From NCBI GenBank assembly GCA_016859345.1, contig CM029120.1, positions 5,290,001 through 5,354,000 of the forward strand: 64,000 nt of DNA. The letters are read 5' to 3'. Every line of letters begins with the position of its first letter. The first letter of the stretch is position 1. Both the position numbers and the translations under genes were made by a program. Source of the stretch: Istiophorus platypterus (Eukaryota; Chordata; Actinopteri; Istiophoriformes; Istiophoridae). The notes below the pieces were generated by a model. It had not been told where the DNA came from, ran no database searches, and saw nothing but the letters and a program-made list of their open reading frames with translations. This document shows positions 1 to 14,398 of the stretch, piece after piece.

Positions 1-3000
1 ACCTGTTTTTTAATTATTTTGTAAGACTGATTTTGATTTTTAAAGTAATATGACATATTTTAAATGTCAGCAAGTACTTATTTTTAATTTATGACAACAC
101 CACTGAGTTTCATCCGGTTTCACCAACTCACCATTGTAAACCTCTCTCGCTTGCAGACCATGCACACAAGCTGCTGGGTGTCGGGGACCCAGTCTTTGCG
201 GGCCGGGGGTTGGTCTGGCGGCTGGAACTTGGCCGGCGAGCGGCGTTTTCTCCCTGCTGAGCTCCGGTCCCTCTCCCTGTCCGTGCTGTTTGAGGAGGAG
301 GTGTGTGTAGGGGTGCTGCCTGTTATTAAACATAAAATAAGGAGATAATCAGAAGAGAATACAAGTAAATACATTTAAAACCTGAAACCTCATTCGACAC
401 TGGTACACATACATACATAAAAACCAAAACAGAACTTCATCTAAATTTCTTAAGATTTTAAGTGTATTAATCAGCTATCAGCTAAGCTATGCAAAAACAA
501 ATTGCAGGGTTAATCTATCTTTACGATAGTGTCCCTGAGCAAGAGCATATCAACTCCGGGAGACTACATACAAGGAAATTTAAATGCGGTTCATCTTATC
601 GTTTTATCACTATCAAACATGTGAAAACGTCTCACTTGTAGAGGGCGTCGGAGATTCGATTCGACTGGACGACAGCGAGCAACTGTCTTGCGCGGGACAC
701 TGCATTAGGGCGTCCTGGAGGCTGATTACAGAGTCTGGAAAACGAAATGTCATATATTTAAAGCGCAAAAGTCAGTGATGTGAATGGCCGTGTTAAAATG
801 GGAGCCTGAAAAATGTTAAAACATGGTGCGTGAGCATGTTTTATCCCAGGTTTGCAGGAGAATAATAACAATTTAATTGACCTTGAGAGCAACAAAGTCT
901 TAACATGTACATGTATATTTTTGTTAATATTTAAAAAAATAATAATTTTTTCTATTTACAAAAATAAGCCACATTCAAATGTATTAGTGTATCTTTACAT
1001 AAAGTCTCCCTAGAAAAACTAAAGGGATTTTTTTTCTATGTGGTACTTACACTTCCCATTCTGATTAATGAAGTGCAAAAAATTCAATTTGATTGAAAAT
1101 AAGTAAACAAGACTAAGACCATGACCAAGCATTCAATGCCAGCTTTCATTACTTTGTAATTTTCAATATATGGTATGATGCCCAGATTTTCCCAGTGTAT
1201 GTACACAGCCATCTACACATGACATTGCCACTGAGTGTTGCCCACTTGGCACTGACCCGATCTGGACCTCTCTCTGGGGGCACAAGAGAAGTCCAGGGCC
1301 TTGCAGGCGTAGTCCGCCAGAAGCTTGTCGATGTCCTCTGCACCGAAGCCAGCCTCCTGACCGACCAGGAGGCTCCGCAGCGTTCGCACCGCCACGTCCG
1401 CCCAGTCCACCTTCAGATTCATCAAAAGCTGCTCGAGCATCAGCAGAGGCTCCGACAGCAGGGGGAAATAGTCCTGCCTGGCTGCTGAGGGCAGAGTCAG
1501 CAGCACCTGGAGGAGGGAACTCAGTTAGCTGATATTAACGCAACCTGATGATCTGAAGCAATTCAGCTGCTGTTGGAGAAAAAGGCTTTAATTTTATAAA
1601 ACTAACGTAATTTATCAGATCCATTCATAGCTAACATTAATTACAATATTTAATGGTTAAAACAGCCTCTGATTTAACACTTTTTAAATCACCAATCAGG
1701 TGTATACATCATCTTGTCAATTGCTGAATACTGGAAGAACATGAATTTCAGCTTGGCCATATAACTGTGTTTTAGAAGAATATTCTCAGTAACTACGTAT
1801 TGTCCAGCAGGTGAAATGGAGGAGAATATTCAAATCTGAATTTAAAGTCAATTTTGGTCCAATTAGGAATTTATATAAGTGTAATTTGGAAACTTGAAAC
1901 TTCCAATGCAGATACACTAGGAATTGACTATTTGGTTAAGTAGAAGATACCTCATGTCTAAGTCTTAAAAAAAAAGTACTTTAACATCCATAGAGACTAG
2001 GTTTTTCAATGAGTGAGGAGTCTGTATAATCCCAAGAATTTGCATTAGTTGCAAAACTAGTTTCAAAGAGCCAGGATTCCTATAAGCGGGAAAGTTGAGG
2101 ACTGTATCTGAGTTTTAGGAAAGAAACTTATTCAACCCATGAACGATGATGACACCAAGTGTGTATCAATTGAAATTCCAATTACTAGATAGACAAATGA
2201 GACAAACAGTATGAGCGCAAACTAAATGTCCCTGTTCTTTCACAGGACAATTGTATAAGTGTAAATATCTGCATCCACAAACCTTAGAGCCCAGGTGAAG
2301 GGCATGGATGTGGCGTCGACGTGCTGGGGACACCTGCCTCTGAAAATGCAGGGTGAGGTAGTCGGCCAGGAAGTGACAGGCGGCCAGTCCGGGGCAGCGG
2401 TCCAGGGCACGCTCGCAAACTTCCAGGCCAACCAGGAAATCGGATAGGCTCTCAAGTAACTAGAGATATAAGTAAGAGGAAAAAGAAAATAAGAAAGGGG
2501 AAAAAAAAAATCAAAGCAGCAAAGAAGAGAACCACAAAACAAACAACAAAACAAAAAAACCTGTAAGAAACCTTTTTCTTTGTCTTATATACACTTTGGT
2601 ATGGATATAAGTAGGTATGTACAGAATATGCACACAAAATACTGTTCGTATCTAAACGTGTGCGCACAGTGAGTATGTCTTCAGTATATTTTATAATACT
2701 TATACTCTATATATACTATATACACAGTATGTTCAGATGTACAAATGTGTATTAATTTTCCTCATTAAAAAATATATAATTAAAGAAAATAACAATTGAG
2801 ACAATCACCGTTCAGGAGGGTAAATGTGTTCTTAAATTACCTTAAAAACTATTTTAAGATTTTCTCCTTCTACATATAGTGGGGCTCATTTACAAAGATA
2901 TGTTTTTCAAGGCAACTATAAGACCATAGTTTATGAAACCACCTGTTCAGTTCTACATAGTATAGAAGCCAGTATTTGCTAATAATTTTCCTTTGCAGTT

Positions 3001-6000
3001 TCTCAAACACATACATCATCATGTTCTTTTACTGTCAGTATAAAAGATCAAAATTAGATAAAATAAGTGACCCTATGACCTTTTGACAGGTCTTCTGACA
3101 AATCTTCGGATTTTCTATGCCACTTAAAGAATGGACTACAATGTCAATTCGTCCAGAAGTTGAGTAATTTAGACCTGGAAAGCCTCATCTGTCTGTCCCT
3201 TCTCCAGCAGATGAAGCAAATGCTCAGTCTTGAGCTTCAGTCTCAGCTGGTCAGATACAGGATATAGCTCCACCCAATGTGCACAAAGAGCAAACTCCTG
3301 CAAAAGACAGAAAATTAACTAATTAAGGATTAGCTGTATCATACTAGGTAAACAAACACATTTTTGGGGGGGAAATAAAGGTGTGTTTTAACTTGTGGTA
3401 ACACAAAGCTTTTGTTTGACATCTTATTGGCAACAATGTGTGAATTTTTATCAAGTAAACTGCCCCAGGTCTGCTGTACCCACTTTTGCCTCCAGCATCA
3501 TGGACAGCATGGACTCAGAATTTGTCTCAGACTCGGTCCTCAGCTCCTGCCAAGTGGCCCAGGGCAACGGAGGCCGTAAATTCAACATCTGTGACAAGGG
3601 AGAGAAGCGCATAAACTCAGCAAGTCAAACTTGGATAGTCAGCTTATATTACTGAGGAATGTAATGCATACTCATGCCAACTTGAAACACTGTCAAAAAT
3701 TCTCAAGGACAAACATTGGTAGTGAACAAACAGGTTTTAAATTGAAAAGTTACAAGCATGAAAGCAGTTATCTGTTACTCAAGCAGAATACAAACTTGCT
3801 TATCTTTGCAGTCGATATCTGAGTTGAAACTTTGCTTTGGTAAGATTATGTACACTGCATTTCTCTCTAGGATTACTAAAATGAATCTCAGTTCAAGTCC
3901 AGGAATTACCCAGTGGTAGACGTTCAGTTCTTTCCTCTTGAGCTCCAAGTCTGTTCTCATCGACGCCGCTGTGTTCGAGTCGTTGAGGCAGAACTCGAGC
4001 AGCTCCAGGCAGGCCGACAGAGGCCAGCGCTCCAGGGCCTGGAGGACAACACAGGCTCTCAGGTTCGCATCCTGTACGCGGAACAGCTGACCTGTACCTT
4101 CAACCCTGTCTGAACGCAGACAAGCAGATGGGCAGCAAACACTTATTACACTGGAAACAACTGCTGCATCCAAATCATAATACCTCAAAATTGGTTGGGG
4201 TTTCTTTGAAAAAGTAGTTTAGATCTCAAGAGATGATTGTGGTAAATGCAGATTGAAAATAAATAAATAAATTTAAAAAACTACACCGAAAAACTAAATG
4301 ATGATTATTTTCATTACTGAATAATCTGATTATTATTTATCTAATTAAGGATTTAGTTTATAAAATGTCCCAAAATAGTGAATTTCCTAAGGTCTTCTTC
4401 AAATTTTTGTTTTGACCAGAAAAAATTCATTTAAAAAATAATAATATAAGAGAGAAAAGCACCAAATTCTAACACTTGTGAAGCTGAAATGTTTTGTATT
4501 TTTGTATAATAAAATGACTTCGGAGATTAATTAATAAATATTTGAACATCTAGGTACTTGTACCTGGATGAAGGGTGAGAAAGTTATCATATCATCAATT
4601 ATTAGAAGCAAGCAAATTCCAACATAAAATTCAATGAGCTTCTTTTTTTCCTTTGTTTCAAAGGCATTTACCAGCATTCCTCACCTTCTAAAGCAGCACA
4701 GGCAAGTAGCTGGTCTCTTAGCTCCCCCTCCTGGCTGCAGCCTTGCCCATACAGCTCCAGCAGGCTGAGAGCTCGGCCCAGGTCCCTAGAGGACAGCGCC
4801 TTCTGGAAGGCCTCGGCGGCCGCAGCCTGGGCAGCTTCCTCCTGCGGTCCAGAAAGCAGGAGAGCGACGAGAGGTTTCCCACAAACAAGGGCCCCAAGTC
4901 CAGCTGAGCCGTCCTCGCCCTCACCTACCGGGGCACCTAGCACCGGTTCAGCCATGGTGTGAAGGTAGGCCCAGAGAATGGGGAACTCGTTCAGGAGGTT
5001 ATCAGCCTCACGAGAAATCTGCTCGTCATCCAAGACAACTTCTTTACGCCCGCTGCGGAAATACCCCGACCAGCCGGAGGACTGAGTCCGGGCAGTCTCT
5101 CCTTTGCACGCGCTCAGACACGCCAGCAAGGCCAGTAAAGGGGAGCGAGACCTTAGGAAAGTCAGGGCCGATGGTGTGAGGAGGAAAGAGTTTGAGGAAG
5201 AGGAGGACAAGGAGAGTGAATGAGAGGATGGTGAGGGGGAGAGACTGGTGGGCGTAGAAGCGCGGTCTTCCACTGAGGCCTCGGACTCAGAGCTCGCGTC
5301 AGACTGAGGCTCTGTGATTCCCAACGTCGGCATGTGCTGCTGAGCATGCTGTTGGAGCAGGACAGACAAATTGGCAACGGCAAACACTCCATCATCTCTT
5401 TTGCCCTGATTGGAGTCTCCTTCAGCACCCGGACAGGACAACCACAATGGCAAAGTCTCACAGCATCGCTGGACAATGACCTGCTGGATGCTAAGCTGCA
5501 GACCTTCTTGCTGCAGCAAGGACAGCACTCTGGAGACAAAACGGGACATAAAGTAGTACGGTAAGCTGTTGCTTTCACACCACTCAACTGGTGATTTAGG
5601 GTTATCCTAGAGAAATATTATACTGATGGGGTTAAACCAGTATGCATACCTGTCAGGAGACACCTGTCTGTCAAACAGCAGGTGGGAGAGAAGCTGAAAT
5701 GGGGCTTGAAGCAACACCAGCAGTGGATTCCCGAGCTTAACTTCACTGCTTTGGTCTAAGAGAAACAGCAAGAGCAGCAAATCAGAACAATACCAGGTAT
5801 TTAAGGGAAAGAGTCACCAACGAAAAGCATACCATCTCTCCCTGACCACAAATCATTTTACCTTCCGAGCCGAGACTGCGCACCAGCACAGACGCTATCG
5901 TGTTGACGTAGTCAAAGAAACTCCGTACGTAATCCGGTGTGGCAAGGTCTCCGTCAGGCTCGAAAGGGCAGAGCTGGTCCAGGGAGCGGAGCAGTTGTTT

Positions 6001-9000
6001 TATGCTGGAACGCACGGGGTTAGCGTCCAGCTCCGACTGTTTCAGACTGGCCTGCTCAGCCAGCAGGGCCAGAAGACCGCTGCCCACACCACCCTCTGTC
6101 ATGAGAGGTATCATCAGACATACAAAGCATTCAGACTTTATCATAGAATGTTAAGAACACTACAGGTGGTACAGCTGTCCAAGTTAAAAGATGTGCCACA
6201 AAATTTTTCCTGGCAAATATACAACAGAGATCCAAATCGTCTAAAGGTTTGAAAATACTTTCATTGGTTGGATTATGTTAATTGTATCATTCAACATGAT
6301 AGAAATTCGACTAGCAAAACACTATAGCAGTGTGTTAACACTATAGCATTTGAAAGCCATTGTTGCCACGCTGACCTTTGCCATCTGTGGCAGTGCTCAG
6401 AGTGTGCAGGGTGGTCTCCAGGCGTTGAGCCAGACTGAGCCGAGCAGCGATGCACTCCTCGCTCAGTGTTGGGTGACAACACAGGAGCACCTCTTGGATG
6501 CAGCAACCAAATGGGCTGGCGAATACTTGGTCCTCCCCGACAGCATCTATGAACAAAAGCCGATCAGTAACAAAGAAAGTGTTCAGTATATCCAGTTCAA
6601 TTTTCATATTTAATATCTGGTCAGAAGAATAGTTTTGCATCATCAGGTATCTGATAGGCTATTGCCATCATTTGATGCATCCTATAGACTTATCTTTCAA
6701 TTTCTATAAACATATTCTGCATTCGTTATGTTTAAAAATAGCTATATGGGTATTTGAAAAGAATTCATTCTCAACTCTTTAAACTAACTGACATGTTAAT
6801 AACAATTTCCCTTTAGCCAATAAAAATGTTTTAGCATTTGCATTCACCTGTTTTGACTGAGCCCTTATTAGTGGCAGAGTGATTCAGGATCTTGTTGATC
6901 TGGTGTAGTACCATAGGAAATCCACAGATCCCCTCAGAATGAGGAACCTTGGGGTCAACTCTTACTCCTGGGGAGGCAGACAGGGATTTAAGATGAAAAC
7001 CAAAATTACTCCCTGTACTAAGCCTTTAATAAACACATTATATTTTGTCTGGTCTTGTTTCAATCTCCATGTCAGAATAAATCCATTTGGTAGCCATCAT
7101 CAACAGTCCTAAGAATTCCTCCAAAAAAAAAAAAAAAGTCCCTAACATTCAGACTTCATACCTCGAGTCTCCAGGCTGCTGTTGAGCCTGCGCTCGGCTG
7201 TGTCCAGCAGCTGTCGGGACGTCTTCCAAAGCTGACAGTGGCAGCAGGCCAGGTCGAAAGCAGCCATGGCCGCGGGGCTGAGCTCCTCCAGCAACGTGTA
7301 GAGGAGGCCAGAGGGGTCTGAGGGGCAGCAGCTCAGCCAGTAGCCTTCCTCCAGTGACGGCATCGGGTGAGCAGGGGTGCTGAGGAGACGGTCCGCTATG
7401 TCGGAGATGGAGTAGAAAGCCACACCTGCAGGGCAGCACAAACAAAGTCAGAACAGTAGTCATCCACTATCCATGGTAATGCATTTTCTTTTGTCAACAA
7501 CAATAATTACAATAATTATCAATTAAAAAAAAATGAAGGGCAAATTAAGGGCAACACAGTTACCCAAGAGTGTTGAATGCTAGGAAAAAAAGGAAAGCAG
7601 AATGTTGAACCTGCAGCAGCAGCACTTCCGATGGCCTGCAGCGTCGACCGGCCACTGCTACCCAGCCGGGCCCTCGCCGGCCCCGACACGGCTGTCGACC
7701 CCAGGCCCTCCGAGGAGGAGGACGATGAAGACATAGACTGGCTCTCCATCTTCTGCTCCACCCGCCCCAGCTCCACCAGAACTTCTTTGTAGCGCTCCAT
7801 GAACACCAACTCACCACAGCAGGCAGTCGCCCCCAGGTCGAACACCAGAGACACCTGCAGAGAAGCCAAGGAATACACAGGACTGAGCTTCACACTTCAT
7901 AACCGGTCATTCTGAATAATACATGTTAATGAATGTTTGCTGCATTTATACAAAACTAAACAATAATAAGGATATTTACAGTCTACATACCTACTAAGTA
8001 ATAATTAATCTTTTATTGTACCTTTTTTAATTCTAGCCACTAATTTTATTTGTACCCATAACATAAAAGCAAATAAACAATACTGACCTTCAACTTGAAG
8101 ACAGTGAAGCATTTTATATAATAGTATATATTATTATATCTTTAGTCAATTTACATTGTTAAAGATAATAATCTTGCAGTAGTTGTAATGATATTGGTGG
8201 GGAAAGTAAGGATGGTATTATTAGTAGTAATAATATTGTATTAGTGGTAACAACAGATGTAGTTTAAGTACCATCACAGCTGTTTGACTGGTAAAAACCA
8301 CATAGTTTTTACGCAAACACAAGACCAGTTTTTCAACGTCCAGTTTGCCACACACAGACCTGTCGCGCCTCCATGAAGTTTCCCCAGCGGATGCAGGACA
8401 TTAGCAGAGACTCCGGAGGGGACAGCATGGCAGGGACCAGCCAACTGTGGGGACCCCCGCACGGGCAAACCTCCAATTCCATACAACCTGCCGCTGTCCC
8501 TCCTCCACCATCTAAAAAAGTAGAAACATATAAATCCAGGAAAATGATACACATCTTCAAAAAAGTTACTTTGAATCCCCCTGGAGGATAAAGGCCCAGA
8601 TTGGAGTCATCAGGATCCAGCAGAAGTCATTCAGAGGCTGGATTCACTGCCCCTAAAAAATAATCTTCATCTTTTCTGAAGGTAGATGAAAGCAAAAAAA
8701 ACATACAGCTCTTCTTACAACAGAGGTTTTCACTTTATATATAAAATGATTGTGACCTCTTGTTTCTTCTGTAAAGCAAAAAAAACTACTTGGGGCAAAA
8801 CAAAAGTGCTTTAGTGTGACTTTAAAATCAGTCCAAACAGTTTATGCTTTACCTGATGCACTGGTGCTCACTTCTCCATTCTGTTTCTCTGTGGAGGTTT
8901 GTCTCTCTGTAACATGTCTCCCTGGTCTCTTCCTCCTCCTCAGGCTTGAGCTCTTGCTGCGTGCCAGCGACGGGGTGGTGCAGCCGATCGCTGACATTTG

Positions 9001-12000
9001 GAAGGGGCTTTCTGAGCCTGCAAGGGAATTTACCATCAAGACTTAGAGTTCATGCCTAACACCAATATGAACGCCATCGTTCCCTAATGCTAAGGTAGTC
9101 ATGAACACAGACACATTTGTTAGGTGGGATATTAAGACAAGCCACCATTTAAATGTTTTTGAATTTTAGTTGCAGCTGATTTTCCTTTGTTACTGTATGT
9201 CTTGCACAAAGAAAGGAAACAACTAAAATAAAAAAAAAAACTTGTGCATCTCACCACATCCACCGCCCTGATTGCTGGTGATGATCTGCAGCCTCCACTG
9301 AGCCTCCGCAGTGCGTTTGGACAACCTCTGCAGACGAGCCCCAAATGTCTCGGCCGTCACCGAGCATCCAAGACTCTCCGCCGCCTCGGCCTCCCGGGGC
9401 AGCGCTCTCCCCGCCTCCTGCCCCTCCTGCTGACCCACCACGCATATCCCCTCCAGCCCTTCTTTCAGCAGCTTCAGAAAACCCTCCATGGCTGTCACAT
9501 CGACCAGGAAACCCCTGCAGCCCTGAATGAGGTGTCCCAGCTCTAGGTGGCTACAGTGGGATGCCGTCAGTGAACCTGCATGCAGCTTCTGGCTCTCTTC
9601 TCTGCTGTTATCAGACACATCTGACCTTGCTTTGGCTCCCAATTCTACATTTGTGTTTCTTGCATCCAATGAAAAGTCTTGGCCAAGATTCCCTGTATTC
9701 ACATTTGAGTTACTGTCTTTTTGAATCAGCTGTGCAAAGTCAGCGGTGGACAGAAAGAGGAGGGAGAAGATGTTCTCCAGGAGCTCCAGGCGGAACATGG
9801 CTGGCACAGCCTCCAGATAGAGCTGACAATCCGACAGGTAGTGCTGGAACTGCAAATGGGAATCTGAAGAAAACAAAAAATAGAGAGGAACAAAGTCAGC
9901 TCAGAGTAATTTTCAGAACTGCACAGGGATGAAAAGGTGAATAAACATGGATGAACTTGTTTCTTGTAGTATTAAAGCACAATTAATAAGCTGATCAATT
10001 GGAAAATTCAATATTAAAATGTTTTGATTTGTGTGTAGGTGCTGCGATCAATTTTCCGTCTCTCGACATCTCTAGCTATCTCAAGCTATCAAGAGATGAT
10101 TTTTTGTGATTGTCAGTTTTGAAATTTAGAAATTAAAACACGTCCAGATCATCTATTTTTCTTCCTGTTTTCTTAGCATCAATTTGCTTTCAGTTCATTT
10201 GCAGATTTACTTGTTTGACTGTATCTAAATGAGTTTTTTTTTCCCAAATGATGTTTTTAATCTTAGCTACACTGCAAATTACCTGTATTTGTCTTGCATG
10301 TTTGTATCATTTGAAATACAGTATATTTTAATTAAGTGTTAATTCTGTTCATTCTGTAATTCTATGTATATTACTATGCTATAACAGAGCCAAAAATAAA
10401 TTAATCATGTATTAAAACTGTCAACCCATGACATCAGTGTCATTTCTTTCTTCACACGAGACTGAGATCAGCTTAGGTAAGCAGACAACAGACTTTTTTA
10501 CAGGCTGTTATTGAACTAACACTTCCCTTCAGAAAAGAAAGACAGACTTCATACCTTCTGAGGAAGTTGAGGTCTGGTTTTGGTCTGCTTCGGTGGGCCG
10601 GTGCAGTTGCTGCTGCATTGACTTGCACTCGGTGCAATTTGAGTATTTATGTACATTTACGCAGAGAGCATAAATTGCATATTTCATGGCACAGAACCCC
10701 TGGAACAAAACTATGTTCCTCTGTACACTGGGGCTGAGGGTAGTGACGGCCTCGGTGTCCTCTGCAACAAAAACAATAAGAACAAAAAGGACGGGGTAAC
10801 ATTACTGTGAAACATCAAGTTCATTACTCTTCTGGCAAGCATTTCACACTCCACTGGAAATACAAGTGGATGATGCAAACCTGTTCTCGGTGAATTTGGC
10901 AGCTGCTGCAGAAGATCCAGTATCCTGCGCTCTTCGAACCGAGGCAAAGCAGTCAGAGAATGCAGGATGTAGAGTGCTGAGTGATTGTCCAGAGTGTGTA
11001 GCTGTGTCAGCAGAGCCTCTGTGGAAATACCACTGCATCGAAAAAGACAAGATACAAGAGAAGTAAATATAAAAAAAAAAAAAAAAATTTAAATATCTCT
11101 ATATATATAGATATATATATATAGATATATATATTTATATATATATATCTCAATTAAGATGGAATGAAATGCCAGTCAAACATCAAGAAGAAAAAGAACA
11201 GATGCTCACGGATTGTTGTTTTTACACCATTCAAGTATTCCAAGCTGAGAGGACAAAAGATTGGCAAACTCTTGCAGGACAGAGTCACTGGATGGCGCCT
11301 AAAAACATGATGGACAGCATCAGTGAATGACTACACTTGAACGCTGAAATTATTAAATCAGTAATTCTACTAAATTTCACTTAAATAGCTGCGGGGGGGG
11401 GTGCGTGTAGATGTTTGGGGCACGTTCGTTTCCAACCTGATCGCGGTGAAGGACAGTGAGCAGGATTTGAGCGGAGCTCAGACTGCGACACTGAGTCCAA
11501 CCCAGCAGCAGCAGCAGACGGCACAACGGCTGGAACTCCAGCTGCAGCAAGTCCCTCAGCTGATAGAATTCTTCATGCTTAATCAAGTCGAGTGCAGTGA
11601 CCTACAGCAGGGGACCGATCTTATTACATTATTGAATTTCATCCCATGTGGTTTGCTAACCAAGTTTACTTGAGAATTAGGATCTTGGGCTAATTGCAAA
11701 TATAGTAAAATTACAAAGCTACTGACAGAGGACTGTCTACACTTTATTACTTGCTGTTTAGATTTGAATCTGGTTGAAAAACAGTGACTCAGCACACTTG
11801 AGCTGTACATTTATGCCAGTGCTGACCTTTTTTCAGTGTTTTCAGTCCACTTACCAAGACCTGCTCCAAGAAGTGCTTTCCGCTACTAAGGCACTCAAAG
11901 TAGATGGTCTTCCAAATGGATGGACGATCCTTGTGGCAACACAAACTGAGAGCCAGCCTCTCTGCCTCAGGGAGATCCACTATATGGATGAAAAAAAAAA

Positions 12001-14398
12001 TAATTAAAAAAATAAATAAATAAAATACTTGAATTACACCAAACAAAGAAGACTATTATCTGATTTGTAAGACAATGTAGTATTGCAAGGGAATCCAAAC
12101 AATTATTTGTTTTTTGCAGTCTCTTAGAGACTGCAAACCATATGGGAGACATTCCAGTACAAATTATTGTGAACATTTTCCCCAAAATATGAAATGTTCT
12201 TTGTTGGTAGTAAAATATATGAGTTTGAACAAGAATCAATGATATTGATGTGTACAGGCTGAACCATAAACCACCCATGAATCACCCTTGGTGTTATGCC
12301 TCATCATAAGCAAATATAGTGTAAACGTGGTGTCTGTATATGATCATTTGCAAAAAAAAAAAAAAGGCTGTGTAGACAAGCTGTCACATGTTCTTATGAC
12401 GCTCAGTAAAATCTGTCACAGCTTAGCAGCCACAGAAGCAGAAGTGCAATAGCTACAGGAAAAGGGTGATGCTAGTGTTTCCCCTTTTAACACTGTGAGC
12501 AATGAAAGTTCAATTATGGACTATTAATACCTTATTAGTATCATTACTATAAAACAAAAGTAAAAATGACAAAAGAAAATGCTCAGGAGAGGAACTGATA
12601 CTATAGGAACATACTGATATTTAACAAAACAGTCCGGTTGTACAGATTAATATGAAGAGCAATTACATTAAATGGGCACATCACATATCCTAACTGAAAT
12701 CTGTAGTTTACTTCAAATATATGGCACATTTCAGTGATCTGAAGAAAATAACTAACATCAAATAGTGCTTAACATCTCTGTGTTGCCCTTCCCATTACCA
12801 GAGTCGAGCGCACTCAGACTACCTCGTGTGTCAGGTGTGCTCCTGAGCAGACGATCCCTCTGTAGCCTCAGAGCCGTGGAGCAGTACGTGGAGACGAGAG
12901 CATCACACCGGGGGCGAAGCAGCGCGCTCAGGATCCTCTCCTCCTTCAGGGGTCCGTCTCTGGCCGCCCACAGTGCCTCGCACAGCGCCTCAAACTGCCC
13001 GTCACTTCTTCGGGAGCTCCACGGCATCACGGCCAACACTGAGTATATCTCCTCCACCCACTCCCCCGCCTCTGGCGTTCTCTCTGGCTTTCCCAGTTTC
13101 TTCATCAGGTGCTGGATGAACGTGTGCTGCAGAGTCTGGTCGTCTGTAGATGACTGGTCCTGCAGGAAATGGGAAAAAGAAGGAAAATGGAGTTTGTGGA
13201 GCTGAAACCAGAAACATATCATTTTTTTTTTTTTTTGTAATTATAATTCTCAAGCGTTCGACTCTACCTGTAAGAAGTTTGCTAAAGACTGGGCCAGTCT
13301 GGGCTTCTTTTTCTCCAATAGGGTTCGAAGGCAAGACTCAACAGCGGCATCTGTCATCCTCGAACCTTCCAGGGATTTTTGGTCATGCTGGGTGTCCAGG
13401 AAGGCCTGGTGTAACTCCTGCTGAAAGGCAATTTATCTCAGTCCTAGATTCTGTCTACTAACAAGGCAGCCACAACATGAAATTAGGCAGAACAATTCGA
13501 GTTAATCATTCTTGATCTGTTTGAATGTTTTTGCTAAATAGGTCAAAAGATGACTCTGTAATCCTTTAAACATCTTGTATTTGTAGACTAAAATACTTAT
13601 AAGGAATAAATTTTTAAGTTTTTAGTTAGTTTTAGTACTTGACTATTCAGGTTTGATTGATGACAAGAGTAAAAATAGCAGTAACCTTGAGAACAGTCTC
13701 TGCTATGCCCTCTGAGCCCAGTTCCTCCAGGAGCAGAAGGAACTCCAACTCCCTCCTGATGCTGGGAGAAACCTGAAGTAAAGAGCAAAAAAGTGTTACT
13801 ATGGTGTTTCACACTGCTGAAATGCCTTTTTCACCCCCATATCACTTCACAACATTATCTGTTTTGCAAAAGGACATGTGTTTCATAAATTTGTAACACA
13901 AACATATGCTGTACCAACGTTATGTTTGAGGATGACACGACTAAATAATTAAAATCCTGGGAGAATAATACTTGACTCTTGACATTATTACCTTCTCTTC
14001 TGTCCATTTCTCCAAAACCTGAAGCCAGAACCAAGCCAGTTTGTGTGGACTGCCCACAGACTCCCATCTATGACATAAGCACACAGTCATTGAACCCACA
14101 TCACAAATAACACACAACATATAGGCTTATATGTTGGTTTGTCTAACAATCCACGTGTTTACATACAGGGAAGACAACCTGATGTCTTATGAATCAACAG
14201 CTTCGTGACTCACTTTAAATTGTAAGGATGGCAGACGATGGCTTTGATTATGCCTCGTAGGTTTTCTGAGAGTGCCGAGTTGACCAGCTGTGGCACACAG
14301 GCGCTGGCCAGCTCCCATTCCCCGTGCTGCAGGCACCTCTTGAAATATTCAAACAGGTCCTGAAGGGAGGTCTCTGCCTCACGGCCGAAGGGATACAT
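1..14398 (-). CDS. zfyve26: Spastizin / FYVE-CENT (zinc finger FYVE domain-containing 26), 5' part of the coding sequence
   Basis: A very large PI3P-binding protein that works with SPG11 and AP-5 in lysosome reformation and autophagy, and at the midbody in cytokinesis (family knowledge). Coding exons, 5' to 3' on the minus strand: 14398-14214, 14067-13992, 13772-13686, 13420-13268, 13159-12799, 11979-11827, 11570-11437, 11298-11210, 11032-10881, 10761-10555, 9863-9255, 9017-8853, 8511-8360, 7854-7611, 7425-7162, 6967-6848, 6546-6376, 6095-5862, 5755-5650, 5529-4685, 4091-3910, 3588-3484, 3297-3175, 2459-2283, 1506-1257, 734-636, 319-142. All have GT/AG borders and join in phase: 5,621 nt, about 1,873 codons. 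Landmark matches to the mammalian protein are GEWELASACVPQL near the N-terminus, FQGFCAMKYAIYALCVN, GRSTLQAIGSA, RRLNSSLE, and MLEQLLMNLKVDWADVAV. The last full exon ends in the first zinc ligands of the FYVE domain (WVPD...CMVCKRER). The next exon starts at position 2, so the rest of FYVE and the C-terminal third lie off the left edge. The start at 14398 (MYPFGRE) aligns with human MNHPFGKE; an in-frame ATG at 14437 has no counterpart. The 11570 acceptor is the least certain border. Confidence 0.95.
11088..11150. repeat. AT-rich simple repeat (TATA/GATA-like)
   Basis: A short poly-A run followed by about 60 bp of alternating TA with interspersed GATA. It lies in a zfyve26 intron between the exons at 11032 and 11210. 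Confidence 0.85.

Noticed and set aside
4668..5549. 293-codon ORF as a single-exon gene
   Set aside because: It is the largest zfyve26 exon (4685-5529), with proper acceptor and donor and in-phase neighbours.
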